Shown here: piece after piece, positions 19,005 through 28,520 of the stretch | Layout: the number at the start of each line of letters is the position of its first letter | Position numbering within the stretch: position 1 is the stretch's first letter | NCBI GenBank assembly: GCA_003697135.1 | Contig: RFGC01000043.1 | Span: 1-64,000 of the forward strand | Length of the DNA stretch: 64,000 nucleotides | Origin: Acidobacteriota bacterium | Lineage (GTDB): Bacteria; Acidobacteriota; Blastocatellia; Pyrinomonadales; Pyrinomonadaceae | Reading direction: 5' to 3' | Program-made: the position numbers and the translations under genes | The notes under the pieces: generated by a model | The model's input: the letters and a program-made list of their open reading frames with translations, nothing else | What the model was told of the DNA's origin: nothing | The model's database searches: none

Positions 19005-19673
19005 TCATTTCATTTTGTCGCATTGACGAATCCCGGCTCGCTCGACAATGTCAATCGTTGTGATAATCTTTTTGCCACCTTTATTGGTGTAGTAAAAATG
19101 AACGCCTTTGTATTCCAAGCCGCTATTGGATTTCCCGTAGAGCTTATAAACATCTTCAACCGTGCTTTTGCCTAAAATAATGCCACGGCTGGTTTTTGCT
19201 TTGTATGGCGGCTTGATTTCAATATCGAAAACTTGCTTTTTCTTGTCGGACTGGCAAATGTAAAATGAAAGCCCGTTAGGGTATGCCATTTGGAAAGAAT
19301 ACTTTTTGTGGGTTATCCATTTATAGTTTTTGCCGAATTTCTTGACAACATCGTCAATAGTTGATTTTCCGACAATGATACCTTCGATTCCGACGCCTTC
19401 GCGTGCAATTTTGTATTCGTTTTCGTCCTCTTGTCGTGATGATTTTTGCCTATTACTTTGCGAAGTTTGGTTTTTGGTTTGTTGGCTTTTTTGTTGCTGG
19501 TTTGAAGTTTGCTTGAGTTGCCGATTGCTAGTTTGCAAATTCGTTTGGTTGCTATTTTGCAGGCTTTGTCCCTGATTTTCCCGATTCTTTATTGATAGAC
19601 TTTCGCAGTCTGCTGGCAGAGTTTTTCCTGCAAAAAAGCACGATAAAGCAAAGAGAACGAGAATTTTTTTCAT
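19005..19673 (-). CDS. Secreted protein with Asn/Gln/Ser-rich linker and duplicated C-terminal domain
   Basis: I do not recognise the family. The ATG at 19673 has AAGGAAG 9 nt upstream and starts a typical signal peptide (MKKILVLFALSCFFAG). Residues about 25-85 are an Asn/Gln/Ser/Lys-rich low-complexity linker. Two related segments follow: GIIVGKSTIDDVVKKFGK and, about 75 residues later, GIILGKSTVEDVYKLYGK, so the folded part looks like an internal duplication. It has 222 residues. The gene is embedded in the peptide-transporter operon between the second permease (its 5' end lies 5 bp before that stop) and the ATPases. A role near the transporter in the envelope is an inference from this position only. 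Confidence 0.75.
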   Translation of the reverse strand: MKKILVLFALSCFFAGKTLPADCESLSIKNRENQGQSLQNSNQTNLQTSNRQLKQTSNQQQKSQQTKNQTSQSNRQKSSRQEDENEYKIAREGVGIEGIIVGKSTIDDVVKKFGKNYKWITHKKYSFQMAYPNGLSFYICQSDKKKQVFDIEIKPPYKAKTSRGIILGKSTVEDVYKLYGKSNSGLEYKGVHFYYTNKGGKKIITTIDIVERAGIRQCDKMK

Positions 19674-19677
19674 ATTG

Positions 19678-20631
19678 CTAAAACTTCCTTGTTTGTGGAT
19701 CGAGAGCATCACGTAAACCGTCGCCTAAAAAGTTAAGTGAAAACAGTGTTAAAGCCATTGTCACACCCGGAAAGATAAGTTGCCATGGGTAAATCGAGAT
19801 ATTTTTGATTCCGTCGGCAACCATGCTTCCCCATGAAGCGTAAGGTGCTTGGACTCCGAGGCCTAAAAAGGATAGAAAAGCCTCAGAAAGCATAACAGAA
19901 GGTATGGTTAAGGTTGCATAGACTATCACGGGACCAAGGGCATTTGGAACTAAATGTTTGAAGATGATTCCAAAAGTCGAAACGCCAGTTGCTCTTGCTG
20001 CCATCACAAAATCTTGATTTTTAAGGCTCAGTATTTGCCCGCGAACGACTCTTGCCATCGTGAGCCATGAAACGAGTCCTAGGGCAAAGAACAGCATGAA
20101 AATTTGGCTTAAACCTTGACCACCGCCGAAGATGTTAGCAGTAGCTTTGATGAAGTTAGGTGTGTTAGGTCCACCGAAGACCGATAGTAGAACGATGACA
20201 ATCAAGATATAGGGAATCGAATAGATTATGTCAACGATTCGCATCATTACGTTGTCAATCGCACCGCCAAGATAGCCTGCAATCGCTCCGTAGCTTACTC
20301 CAATGACAAGCGAGACCAGTGTTGAGATTATTCCAACCATCAGAGAAACTCTTCCACCTTGCAGAACACGAGCCAAAATGTCTCTTCCTGCATCATCAGT
20401 TCCCATTGGATGTTTCAGCGAAGGTGGAAATGATCTGATCAAATCGCTATCTGATGGAATATAGTCGTATGTGTAACCTGTTGTCCACTTGATAATCGCA
20501 GGTCCAATACTAACGGCAACTATCATGAAAGCTATAACAATCATTCCGAAAACTGCGAGCTTGTTTTTAAGTAGCCGTTTCCAAGCATCTTTCCATAGCG
20601 ACGTTCCCTTGACAATCTCTTTTTCCTGCAT
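19678..20631 (-). CDS. Peptide ABC transporter permease (DppC/OppC type)
   Basis: This is the second membrane subunit of the peptide importer. A long N-terminal cytoplasmic part and one TM (about residues 25-47) precede the permease core. The EAA-type loop (AARATGVSTFGIIFKHLVPN) and the C-terminal FLGDGLRDALDP ending are typical of DppC/OppC. It has 317 residues. The ATG 20631 has a perfect GAGGTGAT site. It is 8 bp after the partner permease. Confidence 0.93.
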   Translation of the reverse strand: MQEKEIVKGTSLWKDAWKRLLKNKLAVFGMIVIAFMIVAVSIGPAIIKWTTGYTYDYIPSDSDLIRSFPPSLKHPMGTDDAGRDILARVLQGGRVSLMVGIISTLVSLVIGVSYGAIAGYLGGAIDNVMMRIVDIIYSIPYILIVIVLLSVFGGPNTPNFIKATANIFGGGQGLSQIFMLFFALGLVSWLTMARVVRGQILSLKNQDFVMAARATGVSTFGIIFKHLVPNALGPVIVYATLTIPSVMLSEAFLSFLGLGVQAPYASWGSMVADGIKNISIYPWQLIFPGVTMALTLFSLNFLGDGLRDALDPQTRKF

Positions 20632-20639
20632 AAATCACC

Positions 20640-21557
20640 TCAACTGTAACGAATTCGTGGGTCTAGGAATCCGTAAGAAATATCAACAAGAAGATTGAAA
20701 ACCATGATTAAAATCGAAAGAAAGGCGACTATACCTAGAATCAGTGGCTCATCTCTATTTAGCACCGATTGAATGAATATGTTTCCAAGTCCCGGAATAG
20801 CGAAGATTTTCTCGACTACGACTGTTCCTGCCAAAAGATGAGCTAGAGCTGGGCCAGTGAAAGAGACTACCGGAATGATGCCGCCGCGCAGTGCATGCCT
20901 GAGCAGAATGGTTTTTTCATCTAAACCTTTCGCACGTGCAGTTCTGATGAAGTCTGAACGCAGTATTTCCAGCATTCCGGCTCTTGTGAGTCTCGCTATG
21001 TAAGCGGCATAAATTGCTGAAAGAGTTACGACAGGCAAAATAAGGTTAGAAATTCCACCCCAACGTGCTGGCGGTAAAATGTAAAGCCCAAGCGCAAAGA
21101 TAATGACAAGGATTGGTCCCAAAACGAAATTCGGAATTGAGATTCCGAGCATTGCAATCGCCATGGAAGTATAGTCAAGTAGAGAGTTTTGCTTAAGAGC
21201 GGCTAAGATACCTGCTGTCAAACCTACGATTAGGGCAAGAAGATAGGCTAGAATCCCTATTGTTGCTGAGTATGGCAAATGTCGGCGGATTATCTCGTTG
21301 ACTGATTGACCTTGATATTTCAGTGAGTCACCGAAATCGCCGCTCAAGACGTTTTTTATCATCATCAGATACTGCTCTCCCATGCTTTTGTCAAGGCCAT
21401 ATTTTTTCTTGATGTTTTCCTCTATGGCCGGTGGGAGTTTCTTTTCGCCCGTGTAAAAATTGCCGGGCGCAAGACGAATCAAAAGCCAAGTTACGCTCAC
21501 AACAAGCAGAGCCGTAGGAATTATTATCAAAAGTCTGCGGATTATGAAATACAGCAT
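20640..21557 (-). CDS. Peptide ABC transporter permease (DppB/OppB type)
   Basis: This is the first membrane subunit of the peptide importer. It begins with the family's MLYFIIRRLLIIIPTAL helix and the LAPGNFYTGE loop, has the EAA-type loop ARAKGLDEKTILLRHALR and ends SYGFLDPRIRYS. It has 305 residues and about six TMs. The ribosome site AGGAG lies inside the 3' end of the binding-protein gene, 3 bp upstream, which suggests translational coupling. Confidence 0.93.
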   Translation of the reverse strand: MLYFIIRRLLIIIPTALLVVSVTWLLIRLAPGNFYTGEKKLPPAIEENIKKKYGLDKSMGEQYLMMIKNVLSGDFGDSLKYQGQSVNEIIRRHLPYSATIGILAYLLALIVGLTAGILAALKQNSLLDYTSMAIAMLGISIPNFVLGPILVIIFALGLYILPPARWGGISNLILPVVTLSAIYAAYIARLTRAGMLEILRSDFIRTARAKGLDEKTILLRHALRGGIIPVVSFTGPALAHLLAGTVVVEKIFAIPGLGNIFIQSVLNRDEPLILGIVAFLSILIMVFNLLVDISYGFLDPRIRYS

Positions 21558-21560
21558 CTT

Positions 21561-23627
21561 TTAAGCTCCTGCCTTCTTCCTTTTTTCAAATTCGATTTGT
21601 GTTTGCATCAGGCGCGCTATTTTTTCTTCAATAATCGGGTCGCTTTCTTTCATGATGTTGTCAACATCGCGATCCCACTTCGCAGGATCGCGCTCGATAT
21701 AGACGAACTTCCATGCGTGTAACGTGCCGGGGTTCGGATACAAGCCTTTCACGTAAGGTTTTTTTATCCAGTTAGTTGCTTGTGTTTGAAGTGGAATCAC
21801 GGGTTGAGCTTGTAGCATGTAAAATTCTGCCCTTGCAAGAAGTTCAAAGCGTTTTTCAGGATCGGTTTCGCTATTTGCTTCGTCAAGCATTCGGTCGAAT
21901 TTCGGGTCATACCAACCCGTAGAACTGTCGTTATCAGGGCCGTAAAAGAGTTTCAAAAATGTATTTGGGTCCATGTAATCGCCGACCCATCCAGCTCTCG
22001 CCATGCCTTTGTAATCGAGCGCTTTTCTAGTGGGCAAGAATGTTTTCCATTCCATATTTCTCAGTTGCACCGTAATTCCTAGATTTTGCTTCCACTGCGC
22101 CTGCATGAATTCTGCAACTGCCTTATTGGACTCTGATGTGTTATAAGTGACTGAGACTTCATCAGCAGGGAAGTTTAGAACTTCGCATCTGCCGTTTTCT
22201 TTATCTCTAACTTGGTAGCCAGCTTCTCGCATCAATTGGCAAGCTTTTGCTGGATTAAAGTATCTTTTTTCCCATTCTTCAACTGGGATTTTGTATTCTT
22301 TCAAAAGTTCTTCATAGACTCTTTTTCTTGCCGCTTCATATTGCGGGAAAATCCCTTCGGGCGTAAAATCAACTAAAGGTTTTGTGGTCTTGCGGAATTT
22401 TGAAAGTGCAAATCTATCAACAGCTAAAGCAAAGGCTTTTCGGACTCTTATGTCGTTCATCGGCGGTTTTGTGACGTTGAAAGTGTAGTATTCGATAGCA
22501 ACTTCCGGGTGGTCAAGATACTCATCTTTGAATTTTCTCATTTCTTCAATCCAAGAAGCTGGGACTGTGTGGTTGTAAATAGCATCAACCGAGCCAGCTT
22601 TGTAGAGATTCATCGAAGTAGTTTGTTCTTCCGAAGGATAAAATTCGATTCGATCCAATGAAACATTTTCTGCGTCCCAGTATGTTGGATTTTTGACAAC
22701 AACTATCACATCGTAAGGACGATGAATTGCCAATTTGAAAGCTCCGCTGGTAACAATGTTTTCAGGCTTAGTCCATTCTTTGCCGAATTTTTCTATAACT
22801 CTTTGATTGACAACTCGGAAAAATTGATGGGCGAGCAAATCCAAAAAATACGGTGCAGGAAGTGCTAGTTTCAGTCGCAGTGTGTAGTCGTCAATTGCTT
22901 CAACGCCGATGTCTTCAGCTCGAACTGGCACTAATTCTTTGCCTTCTACGGCTTCCTTTATTTTCGGATTTTTCTTAAAAAATGCTTCTCGTGTTTTTTC
23001 GTCAAGTGGCACGGTTAGTCTTTCAGGCGAGTTTATGAAGCGATGAAACTCTGTGTCTGGGCCAAAAGTAGAAGTTTTATCGCTCTCGGATTTGCTTGCT
23101 TTCGTATCTTCAAAGAAATCTTTTTTCAGCAAAAAATTTCCGTCCTTGTCTTTTACGAAAGCTTCTCTGGAGTTGTAGGCTTGAGCGTATTTGATTTCGT
23201 AAGCGAGATAAGCATTTTGTGCCGCTAATTCTGGAGAAAGCCCACGCCTAAAAGTGTAAACGAAATCTTTTGCGGTTATCGGATCGCCGTTAGAGAATTT
23301 CGCATTTTTTCTCAAGTAAAAGATGAACTCTGTTCCATCAGGGCTAATTTCCCAGCTTTCTGCAATTGCAGGTATTGGAGCCATTGTTTTCGGGTGGTAT
23401 TCGACAAGCCCATCGTAAAGAGCCATCAGAATTCTGGCTTCCGGTTGTCCCGTAGGGATTTGCGGGTCTAAGGATTCCGGCTCGCTTCCGGAAATGTAGC
23501 GAAGGACGTTTTCCTTCGGTGGCTCTGTCTTGCCCCAATAACGACCTCCTGCTGTTGAACTCGAACAAGAAGTCAAAATGCATGAAATTAAAGCTAAAAC
23601 TAATCCGCAAAAGATTTCTCTTTTCAT
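21561..23627 (-). CDS. Peptide-binding lipoprotein of ABC transporter (OppA/DppA type)
   Basis: This extracytoplasmic solute-binding protein (SBP_bac_5) delivers peptides to the adjacent permeases. The ATG at 23627, with GAGAGG upstream, gives a lipoprotein signal ending ILTSC at residues 17-21. The mature chain shows the family start RYISGSEPESLDPQ and a long OppA-type body (EFIFYLRKNAKFSNGDPITA, IRVRKAFALAVDR). It has 688 residues, long for the family (about 520-600), with extra residues near 150-200 that are Lys/Asp-rich. It is the first gene of the operon. Confidence 0.93.
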   Translation of the reverse strand: MKREIFCGLVLALISCILTSCSSSTAGGRYWGKTEPPKENVLRYISGSEPESLDPQIPTGQPEARILMALYDGLVEYHPKTMAPIPAIAESWEISPDGTEFIFYLRKNAKFSNGDPITAKDFVYTFRRGLSPELAAQNAYLAYEIKYAQAYNSREAFVKDKDGNFLLKKDFFEDTKASKSESDKTSTFGPDTEFHRFINSPERLTVPLDEKTREAFFKKNPKIKEAVEGKELVPVRAEDIGVEAIDDYTLRLKLALPAPYFLDLLAHQFFRVVNQRVIEKFGKEWTKPENIVTSGAFKLAIHRPYDVIVVVKNPTYWDAENVSLDRIEFYPSEEQTTSMNLYKAGSVDAIYNHTVPASWIEEMRKFKDEYLDHPEVAIEYYTFNVTKPPMNDIRVRKAFALAVDRFALSKFRKTTKPLVDFTPEGIFPQYEAARKRVYEELLKEYKIPVEEWEKRYFNPAKACQLMREAGYQVRDKENGRCEVLNFPADEVSVTYNTSESNKAVAEFMQAQWKQNLGITVQLRNMEWKTFLPTRKALDYKGMARAGWVGDYMDPNTFLKLFYGPDNDSSTGWYDPKFDRMLDEANSETDPEKRFELLARAEFYMLQAQPVIPLQTQATNWIKKPYVKGLYPNPGTLHAWKFVYIERDPAKWDRDVDNIMKESDPIIEEKIARLMQTQIEFEKRKKAGA

Positions 23628-23667
23628 AGAATCCTCTCGACAGCGTAAAAGCGGGTTTCTCGATAAA

Positions 23668-23694
23668 ATTATCATTTTTCCATTCGCCAATCAA
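23668..23694 (-). promoter_or_regulatory. Candidate promoter of the peptide transporter operon
   Basis: On the minus strand, TTGATT (23694-23689) and GATAAT (23673-23668) are 15 bp apart, about 40 bp upstream of the lipoprotein start. The hexamers are good but the spacer is short. Confidence 0.35.
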
Positions 23695-23800
23695 GAGATG
23701 CAGTTTGTTTTTTGATTTACCTACCAGCGAAAAGGTTTGATTTCTTGTGGATTCTAAGCCGTTTTCAAAAAGAGTTTTTCTTTATCGGCGTAAAGCGGAT

Positions 23801-23828
23801 TTGATTTAGTTTGCGTGTTTTTTATACT
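23801..23828 (+). promoter_or_regulatory. Candidate promoter of lysS, directly at the start codon
   Basis: TTGATT (23801-23806) and TATACT (23823-23828) are separated by 16 bp. The -10 ends 7 nt before the ATG of lysS at 23836, so transcription would start at or within a base or two of the ATG. There is no ribosome site. Confidence 0.5.
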
Positions 23829-23835
23829 AAATTTT

Positions 23836-25542
23836 ATGTCAATCACCAACACAGAGCACCAAACAATTGTTGAGGCTGGGATAATCGAGACGAACGATCA
23901 GGTTCAGGTTCGCATTGAGCATCTTCGGGTGCTTGAGGAGATTTTTGGGAATGTTTATCCGAGCAAGTTTGAAAGATCGAGAATTTCTGGTAGGGAAGAC
24001 ACAATTACGAATTTGCTGAATACAGGGCAGATAGTAGAGATTGTCAATCAAGTAAAATCTCACATTGCATCTCTTCGAGAAGGCGAAAAGTTTTCAGCGG
24101 ATTTGAAGAATTCTCTAAACGAAAAACTAAGGTCGCTTGGTATCGTCCGCATTGCAGGCAGGTTGACAACACCGCCGCGTGTTATGGGAAAAGCCGCTTT
24201 CGTGCATCTTTCTGATGGAGTTTCGCGACTGCAAGTTTATTTCCGTAAAGGTGATTTCACGATAATCAAACAAAATCAATCTGAAAAGGACGAAGGTAAT
24301 ACGGCTATTGCATCGGTTGATGCCGATACGGCATGGAAAGCTTTTCAAATGATCGATCATGGAGATTTTATCGGCGTTGAAGGCTTTCTTTTTCTAACGA
24401 ATACAGGAGAGTTGACGGTTCACGTTGAAAAGTTTCAATTTCTTGCGAAGGCTCTTTTGCCGATGCCTGATAAGATGCACGGGATTGCCGATCCAGAGCT
24501 TAGGCAGAGACGCCGTTATGTTGATTTGATTGCTTCAAGTCTTCAGGTAGAACACGAAGGACTCACCACGCGGCAAGTTTTTGAGCGTCGGGCTAAAATT
24601 ATTTCTTCCATAAGAAGGTTTCTTGATGAGAACGGTTATATCGAAGTTGAAACGCCGATGCTGACGCCGATAGCATCGGGAGCGGCTGCGCGTCCATTCG
24701 TTACTCACCATAACGCATTGGATATTGATCTTTACGCGAGAATCGCCCCTGAACTTTATCTGAAGAGACTGCTTGTTGGTGGGTTTGAAAAAGTGTATGA
24801 ACTAGGCAGAAATTTCCGTAACGAGGGAATTTCTTATAGGCACAATCCCGAATTCACGATGCTTGAGTTTTACTGCGCTTATATGAATGCCGATCAGATG
24901 ATGGATTTCTGCGAGCAACTCCTCAAGCAGGTTTTGAAGGATGTAATCGGCGAGCTGAAGATTGTTTATGAAGGCCACGAGATTGATTTCAGCAAGTTTG
25001 AGCGGATTACCATGAAAGATGCTATCAGAAAGTATGCATCTAACTCAGCAGTAGATTCCATCGCAGACTTAGACGAAGTATCAGATGAGAGGATTGTAGA
25101 GCTTTTTGAAGAAATAGCCGAGCCAAATCTGATTCAGCCAACCTTCATTGTCGGGTTTCCGAAATCGATCTCGCCGCTATCGAAAGCATCTTCAGACGGA
25201 AGCACGGCGGAAAGATTCGAGCTTTTTGTAGGTCGGTTAGAAGTTGCAAATGGATTCTCTGAGCTAAACGATCCGCAAGAACAATATGAACGATTTGTAG
25301 AGCAAATGAAACAGCGGGAAAAAGGCGACGAAGAAGCAATGATGCTAGATGAAGATTATATTCGGGCTTTGTCATACGGAATGCCTCCAGCCGCAGGCAT
25401 AGGAATAGGCATTGATCGGCTCGTTATGCTTTTGACAAATAAACACTCGATTCGCGATGTGATTTTATTCCCACATCTTCGACCTGAGAAATCTGCTGAG
25501 AAGACGTCGCAACATCAAGAAAACTATGCACCTGCTACGTAG
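23836..25542 (+). CDS. lysS: Lysine--tRNA ligase, class II
   Basis: The enzyme charges tRNA-Lys. An N-terminal OB-fold is visible ([20 protein letters not shown]), followed by the class II core: motif 1 near [21 protein letters not shown], seen as [18 protein letters not shown], motif 2 [20 protein letters not shown] (core FRNEGIS), and motif 3 [15 protein letters not shown]. It has 568 residues, longer than the usual 490-510, owing to an N-terminal segment and an insertion in the OB-fold. I chose ATG 23836. A GTG at 23815 would precede the -10 box and adds hydrophobic residues foreign to the family. The transcript is probably leaderless. Confidence 0.93.
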   Translation: MSITNTEHQTIVEAGIIETNDQVQVRIEHLRVLEEIFGNVYPSKFERSRISGREDTITNLLNTGQIVEIVNQVKSHIASLREGEKFSADLKNSLNEKLRSLGIVRIAGRLTTPPRVMGKAAFVHLSDGVSRLQVYFRKGDFTIIKQNQSEKDEGNTAIASVDADTAWKAFQMIDHGDFIGVEGFLFLTNTGELTVHVEKFQFLAKALLPMPDKMHGIADPELRQRRRYVDLIASSLQVEHEGLTTRQVFERRAKIISSIRRFLDENGYIEVETPMLTPIASGAAARPFVTHHNALDIDLYARIAPELYLKRLLVGGFEKVYELGRNFRNEGISYRHNPEFTMLEFYCAYMNADQMMDFCEQLLKQVLKDVIGELKIVYEGHEIDFSKFERITMKDAIRKYASNSAVDSIADLDEVSDERIVELFEEIAEPNLIQPTFIVGFPKSISPLSKASSDGSTAERFELFVGRLEVANGFSELNDPQEQYERFVEQMKQREKGDEEAMMLDEDYIRALSYGMPPAAGIGIGIDRLVMLLTNKHSIRDVILFPHLRPEKSAEKTSQHQENYAPAT

Positions 25543-25573
25543 TTTTCAGGCATACATCAGCAGTTCTTAATGG

Positions 25574-27037
25574 CTAGTTTAGTCCAAAGAATTCTTTTAT
25601 TGTTCTAACAAGGCTTTTGGATTTATCTATTGGGATTTTCTCGATGCTGTCTTGTTTAATGCTGAAGCTTTCAAGTGCTGATTGGCGTTCAGCTATGATT
25701 TTGCTAAAGGCTTGAACTAAATCGGGATTATCGTCAAGTAGCGGTTTAACGGCTGATTTCCTGATTCTTAAGATCTTTGTTTCATCTTCAGCAATCACAG
25801 TAGCGGTGCGAGGTTCGCCTGTAAAAAGTCCCATTTCTCCGAAGAAATCGCCTTCACCTAGAATTGCTAAGGTTTTTGGAATGTGATTATCCATGACTTG
25901 AACTCTTGCTTTTCCTTGATAAATCACAAACATTGAATCTCCCTTTTGTCCTTCAACCGTTATGGGTTCATTGGGCGAGTAAACTCTAAATTCGCAATTT
26001 CCGGCTAGTTTTTTAATCTCATCTGCGCTGAGAGGAGCAAAAATTGAAACTCTTCTCAAAAGATTTGCAATTTCTCCGGCTGGAATTTCTGCGAGAGTCT
26101 TTTTTTCTTCGTTATAGACGGTGCGCGTTGGGTAAGCGAATTCAATACCTTCGCGTCTGAAAGCATACCAAAGTCGCATTCTGATTTGAGCATCAGTTTC
26201 ATTGTATTTGGCATAGTTTTCAAGCCAGTATTTTATTTCCCATTCTATGCCATTATCGCCTAGATTCCTGATTCTCACTTTAGGAGTAAACTTTGGCGAA
26301 ATGTTATCAATGTTTCTAAGAGCTTCGCGTGTTACTTTTATGACTTTTGCAGGAGAAATTGAATAGAGCGTGCAAAAGTAAACCAATCTAGCATTTGTGT
26401 TATTTCGCGGTGCTACTTCAATGAGTTCTTTCCCTAGAACCGAATTGCTTACTACCAAAACCTTATCCTGAAAGGTGCGGATTTTTATCCCACGCCAAGA
26501 GACGGTTTCTACGACTCCCGTGACGCCTCGCCCTGGAATGCTTACAACGTCTCCGATTTGAAAGGGTTGATCGGCTTGTAAAGCTAAACCTGCAAATAGG
26601 TTTCCCAAAGTGTCTTGCAAAGCTAAACCGAGAACAACACCAAGTATGGTTCCACCTGCAAAGACTGTTGTTAAGTCAACGTCGAACTGTGATTTGACAA
26701 TGATTACAAAGGCAAAAACGTAGATGATGATAGAAAAAACGTTCTGAAGAAGCGTTGCAAGTTCAACATTACCTGCCTTTTTCAATAGAGTATTCGCCGA
26801 GAGTATGTTCAAAAAACGGACAATGGTGATAACAAGTATCATCCAGAGGAGAACATAAACAAGCTTGTAAAATACATCGAACAATTGTCTTGAGACGAGT
26901 TGATCTGAAGTTCTAAAAAGGCTGACAAAATACTCTCGGATAGGATTATTTATGAAGGGCAATATCAGTAGATTTATGATGGTAATGCCTGCAGTTATCG
27001 AGAGAGTTACAAGTTTTTTTCTGTCTCCTTGAAGCAT
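25574..27037 (-). CDS. MscS-family channel with C-terminal cyclic nucleotide-binding domain
   Basis: The N-terminal part has about four hydrophobic segments. The MscS pore helix and beta-domain follow (GGTILGVVLGLALQDTLGN, then PFQIGDVVSIPGRGVTGVVE). Residues about 326-449 form a cNMP-binding domain. Its phosphate-binding cassette reads GEMGLFTGEPRTATV and keeps the Arg that contacts the cyclic phosphate. This is the architecture of bacterial cyclic nucleotide-gated (bCNG) channels, which mostly respond to cAMP rather than tension. It has 487 residues from ATG 27037. A TTG at 27043 is an alternative start. It is convergent with lysS. Confidence 0.87.
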   Translation of the reverse strand: MLQGDRKKLVTLSITAGITIINLLILPFINNPIREYFVSLFRTSDQLVSRQLFDVFYKLVYVLLWMILVITIVRFLNILSANTLLKKAGNVELATLLQNVFSIIIYVFAFVIIVKSQFDVDLTTVFAGGTILGVVLGLALQDTLGNLFAGLALQADQPFQIGDVVSIPGRGVTGVVETVSWRGIKIRTFQDKVLVVSNSVLGKELIEVAPRNNTNARLVYFCTLYSISPAKVIKVTREALRNIDNISPKFTPKVRIRNLGDNGIEWEIKYWLENYAKYNETDAQIRMRLWYAFRREGIEFAYPTRTVYNEEKKTLAEIPAGEIANLLRRVSIFAPLSADEIKKLAGNCEFRVYSPNEPITVEGQKGDSMFVIYQGKARVQVMDNHIPKTLAILGEGDFFGEMGLFTGEPRTATVIAEDETKILRIRKSAVKPLLDDNPDLVQAFSKIIAERQSALESFSIKQDSIEKIPIDKSKSLVRTIKEFFGLN

Positions 27038-27083
27038 TTTCAAGACTAATAAATTATCACCGACTGCAAAGAAAGTTAAACTC

Positions 27084-28400
27084 TCAACCTACGAAGACAT
27101 CCCAGAGAGTTTTGGAAATCATAAGCAGTGAGAGTGTGGAAAGCACGGCTACAGCAAACCACGCAAAAATATTGAAACGACGGCTGTTGGCATATTCGCC
27201 CATGATCTCTTTGTTGGAAGTGAGTAACACCATTGCTGTTAGTAGGATTGGGAGTAAGATTCCGTTGACTGATTGAGTCAAAAGTAAGAGTGGAATCTGT
27301 GGAATGTTAGGGATCAAGGCTACGAGTGCGCCAATTACTATTAACGATGTAAAAATCCCTAGAAAAATCGGTGCTTCTCTGAATGAATAAGATATGCCTT
27401 TTTCAAATCCCAAAGCCTCGCTTAAGCTATAAGCCGTAGCTAAGGGGAGGACACCCATTGCGAGCATTGAAGCTCCGAAGAGTCCTACGGCGAAAAGGTA
27501 TTCTGCGTATTCGCCCATGACAGGCGATAGAGCACGTGCGGCGTCCGAAGCTGTTTCTACCCTGATGCCGTTAACGTGAAGTGTTGCAGCAGTGCAGATG
27601 ACTATGAATGCGGCTATTGTGTTTGCAGATAAAACGCCTACGATTGCATCAGCCCTTGCTACTGGTAAATCTTCTTTCTGCAAGCCCTTTTCCACTACGG
27701 ATGATTGCACAAAAACCTGCATAAAGGGCGTTATGGTTGTTCCGATTAGTGCCGTAACAGTAAAGAGATAGCCTGTTTCGAGCTTGAAGCTCGGCGTTAT
27801 GAATTCTCTTCCAACCCGTCCCCAATCGGGACCTGCCAAAAATGCCGAGATTATGTAGGCTAGAAAAACAAGCGACATCATTAAGAACACTCTTTCAACA
27901 CGCGTGCTTGTGCCTTTTACTACAAGCCACCAAATAGAAATTGCAGAAAGTGGTATGGAAAAGTAGCGTGGGATACCGAAGATTTCTGATGCCTGCGCAA
28001 TCCCTACAAACTCCGCAATTATTATGCCCGTATTTGCGATCAAAAGTGCAAGCATTACTACTGCAGTCCATCTGACGCCGAAATGCTCTCTGATTAAGTC
28101 TGCAAGCCCTTGACCTGTTACAACGCCCATTCTGACACACATTTCTTGGGCAAAAATGAAAAAGATTGTCATAGGAATAAAAGCCCACAGAAGCGAGTAA
28201 CCATATTCCGCTCCGACAACTGAATATGTTGCTATTCCACTAGCTTCGTTACCTGAGCTGGCAGAAATTATTCCGGGACCTATCAAGGAAAGATAAATGA
28301 AAAGTCTGTTTCTCGAAGCAAAGATAGAGCGACTAAACCGTGAGGTTTTCAGCGTCAGCTTTGCTTTAAGCCTTTGCTTTATCTGCTCCGTCTTTGCCAT
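27084..28400 (-). CDS. Nramp-family divalent metal transporter, variant metal site
   Basis: This 438-residue protein has about 11 TMs and the Nramp pattern. Canonical Nramp binds metal through DPGN in TM1 and a Met (MPH) in TM6. Here TM1 reads GPGIISASSGNEASGIATY, with NEAS where DPGN or the DDPSG of relatives would be, and TM6 reads TTITPFMQ at 221-228. The family fold is clear but both metal sites differ, so the substrate may not be Mn/Fe. Mg transport is known for some Nramp relatives. No other metal-homeostasis gene is adjacent. Confidence 0.82.
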   Translation of the reverse strand: MAKTEQIKQRLKAKLTLKTSRFSRSIFASRNRLFIYLSLIGPGIISASSGNEASGIATYSVVGAEYGYSLLWAFIPMTIFFIFAQEMCVRMGVVTGQGLADLIREHFGVRWTAVVMLALLIANTGIIIAEFVGIAQASEIFGIPRYFSIPLSAISIWWLVVKGTSTRVERVFLMMSLVFLAYIISAFLAGPDWGRVGREFITPSFKLETGYLFTVTALIGTTITPFMQVFVQSSVVEKGLQKEDLPVARADAIVGVLSANTIAAFIVICTAATLHVNGIRVETASDAARALSPVMGEYAEYLFAVGLFGASMLAMGVLPLATAYSLSEALGFEKGISYSFREAPIFLGIFTSLIVIGALVALIPNIPQIPLLLLTQSVNGILLPILLTAMVLLTSNKEIMGEYANSRRFNIFAWFAVAVLSTLSLLMISKTLWDVFVG

Positions 28401-28520
28401 TTTCAGCGTCTCTCATTTTCCCAAAACAGCTTTTTGAAAAAAATCTTGAAACCGCAAATTCCAAATGATAGCCTTTTTTTTGAAAACTTAAAAGTTGTCG
28501 AAGATGTTTTTGCTTTTGTC

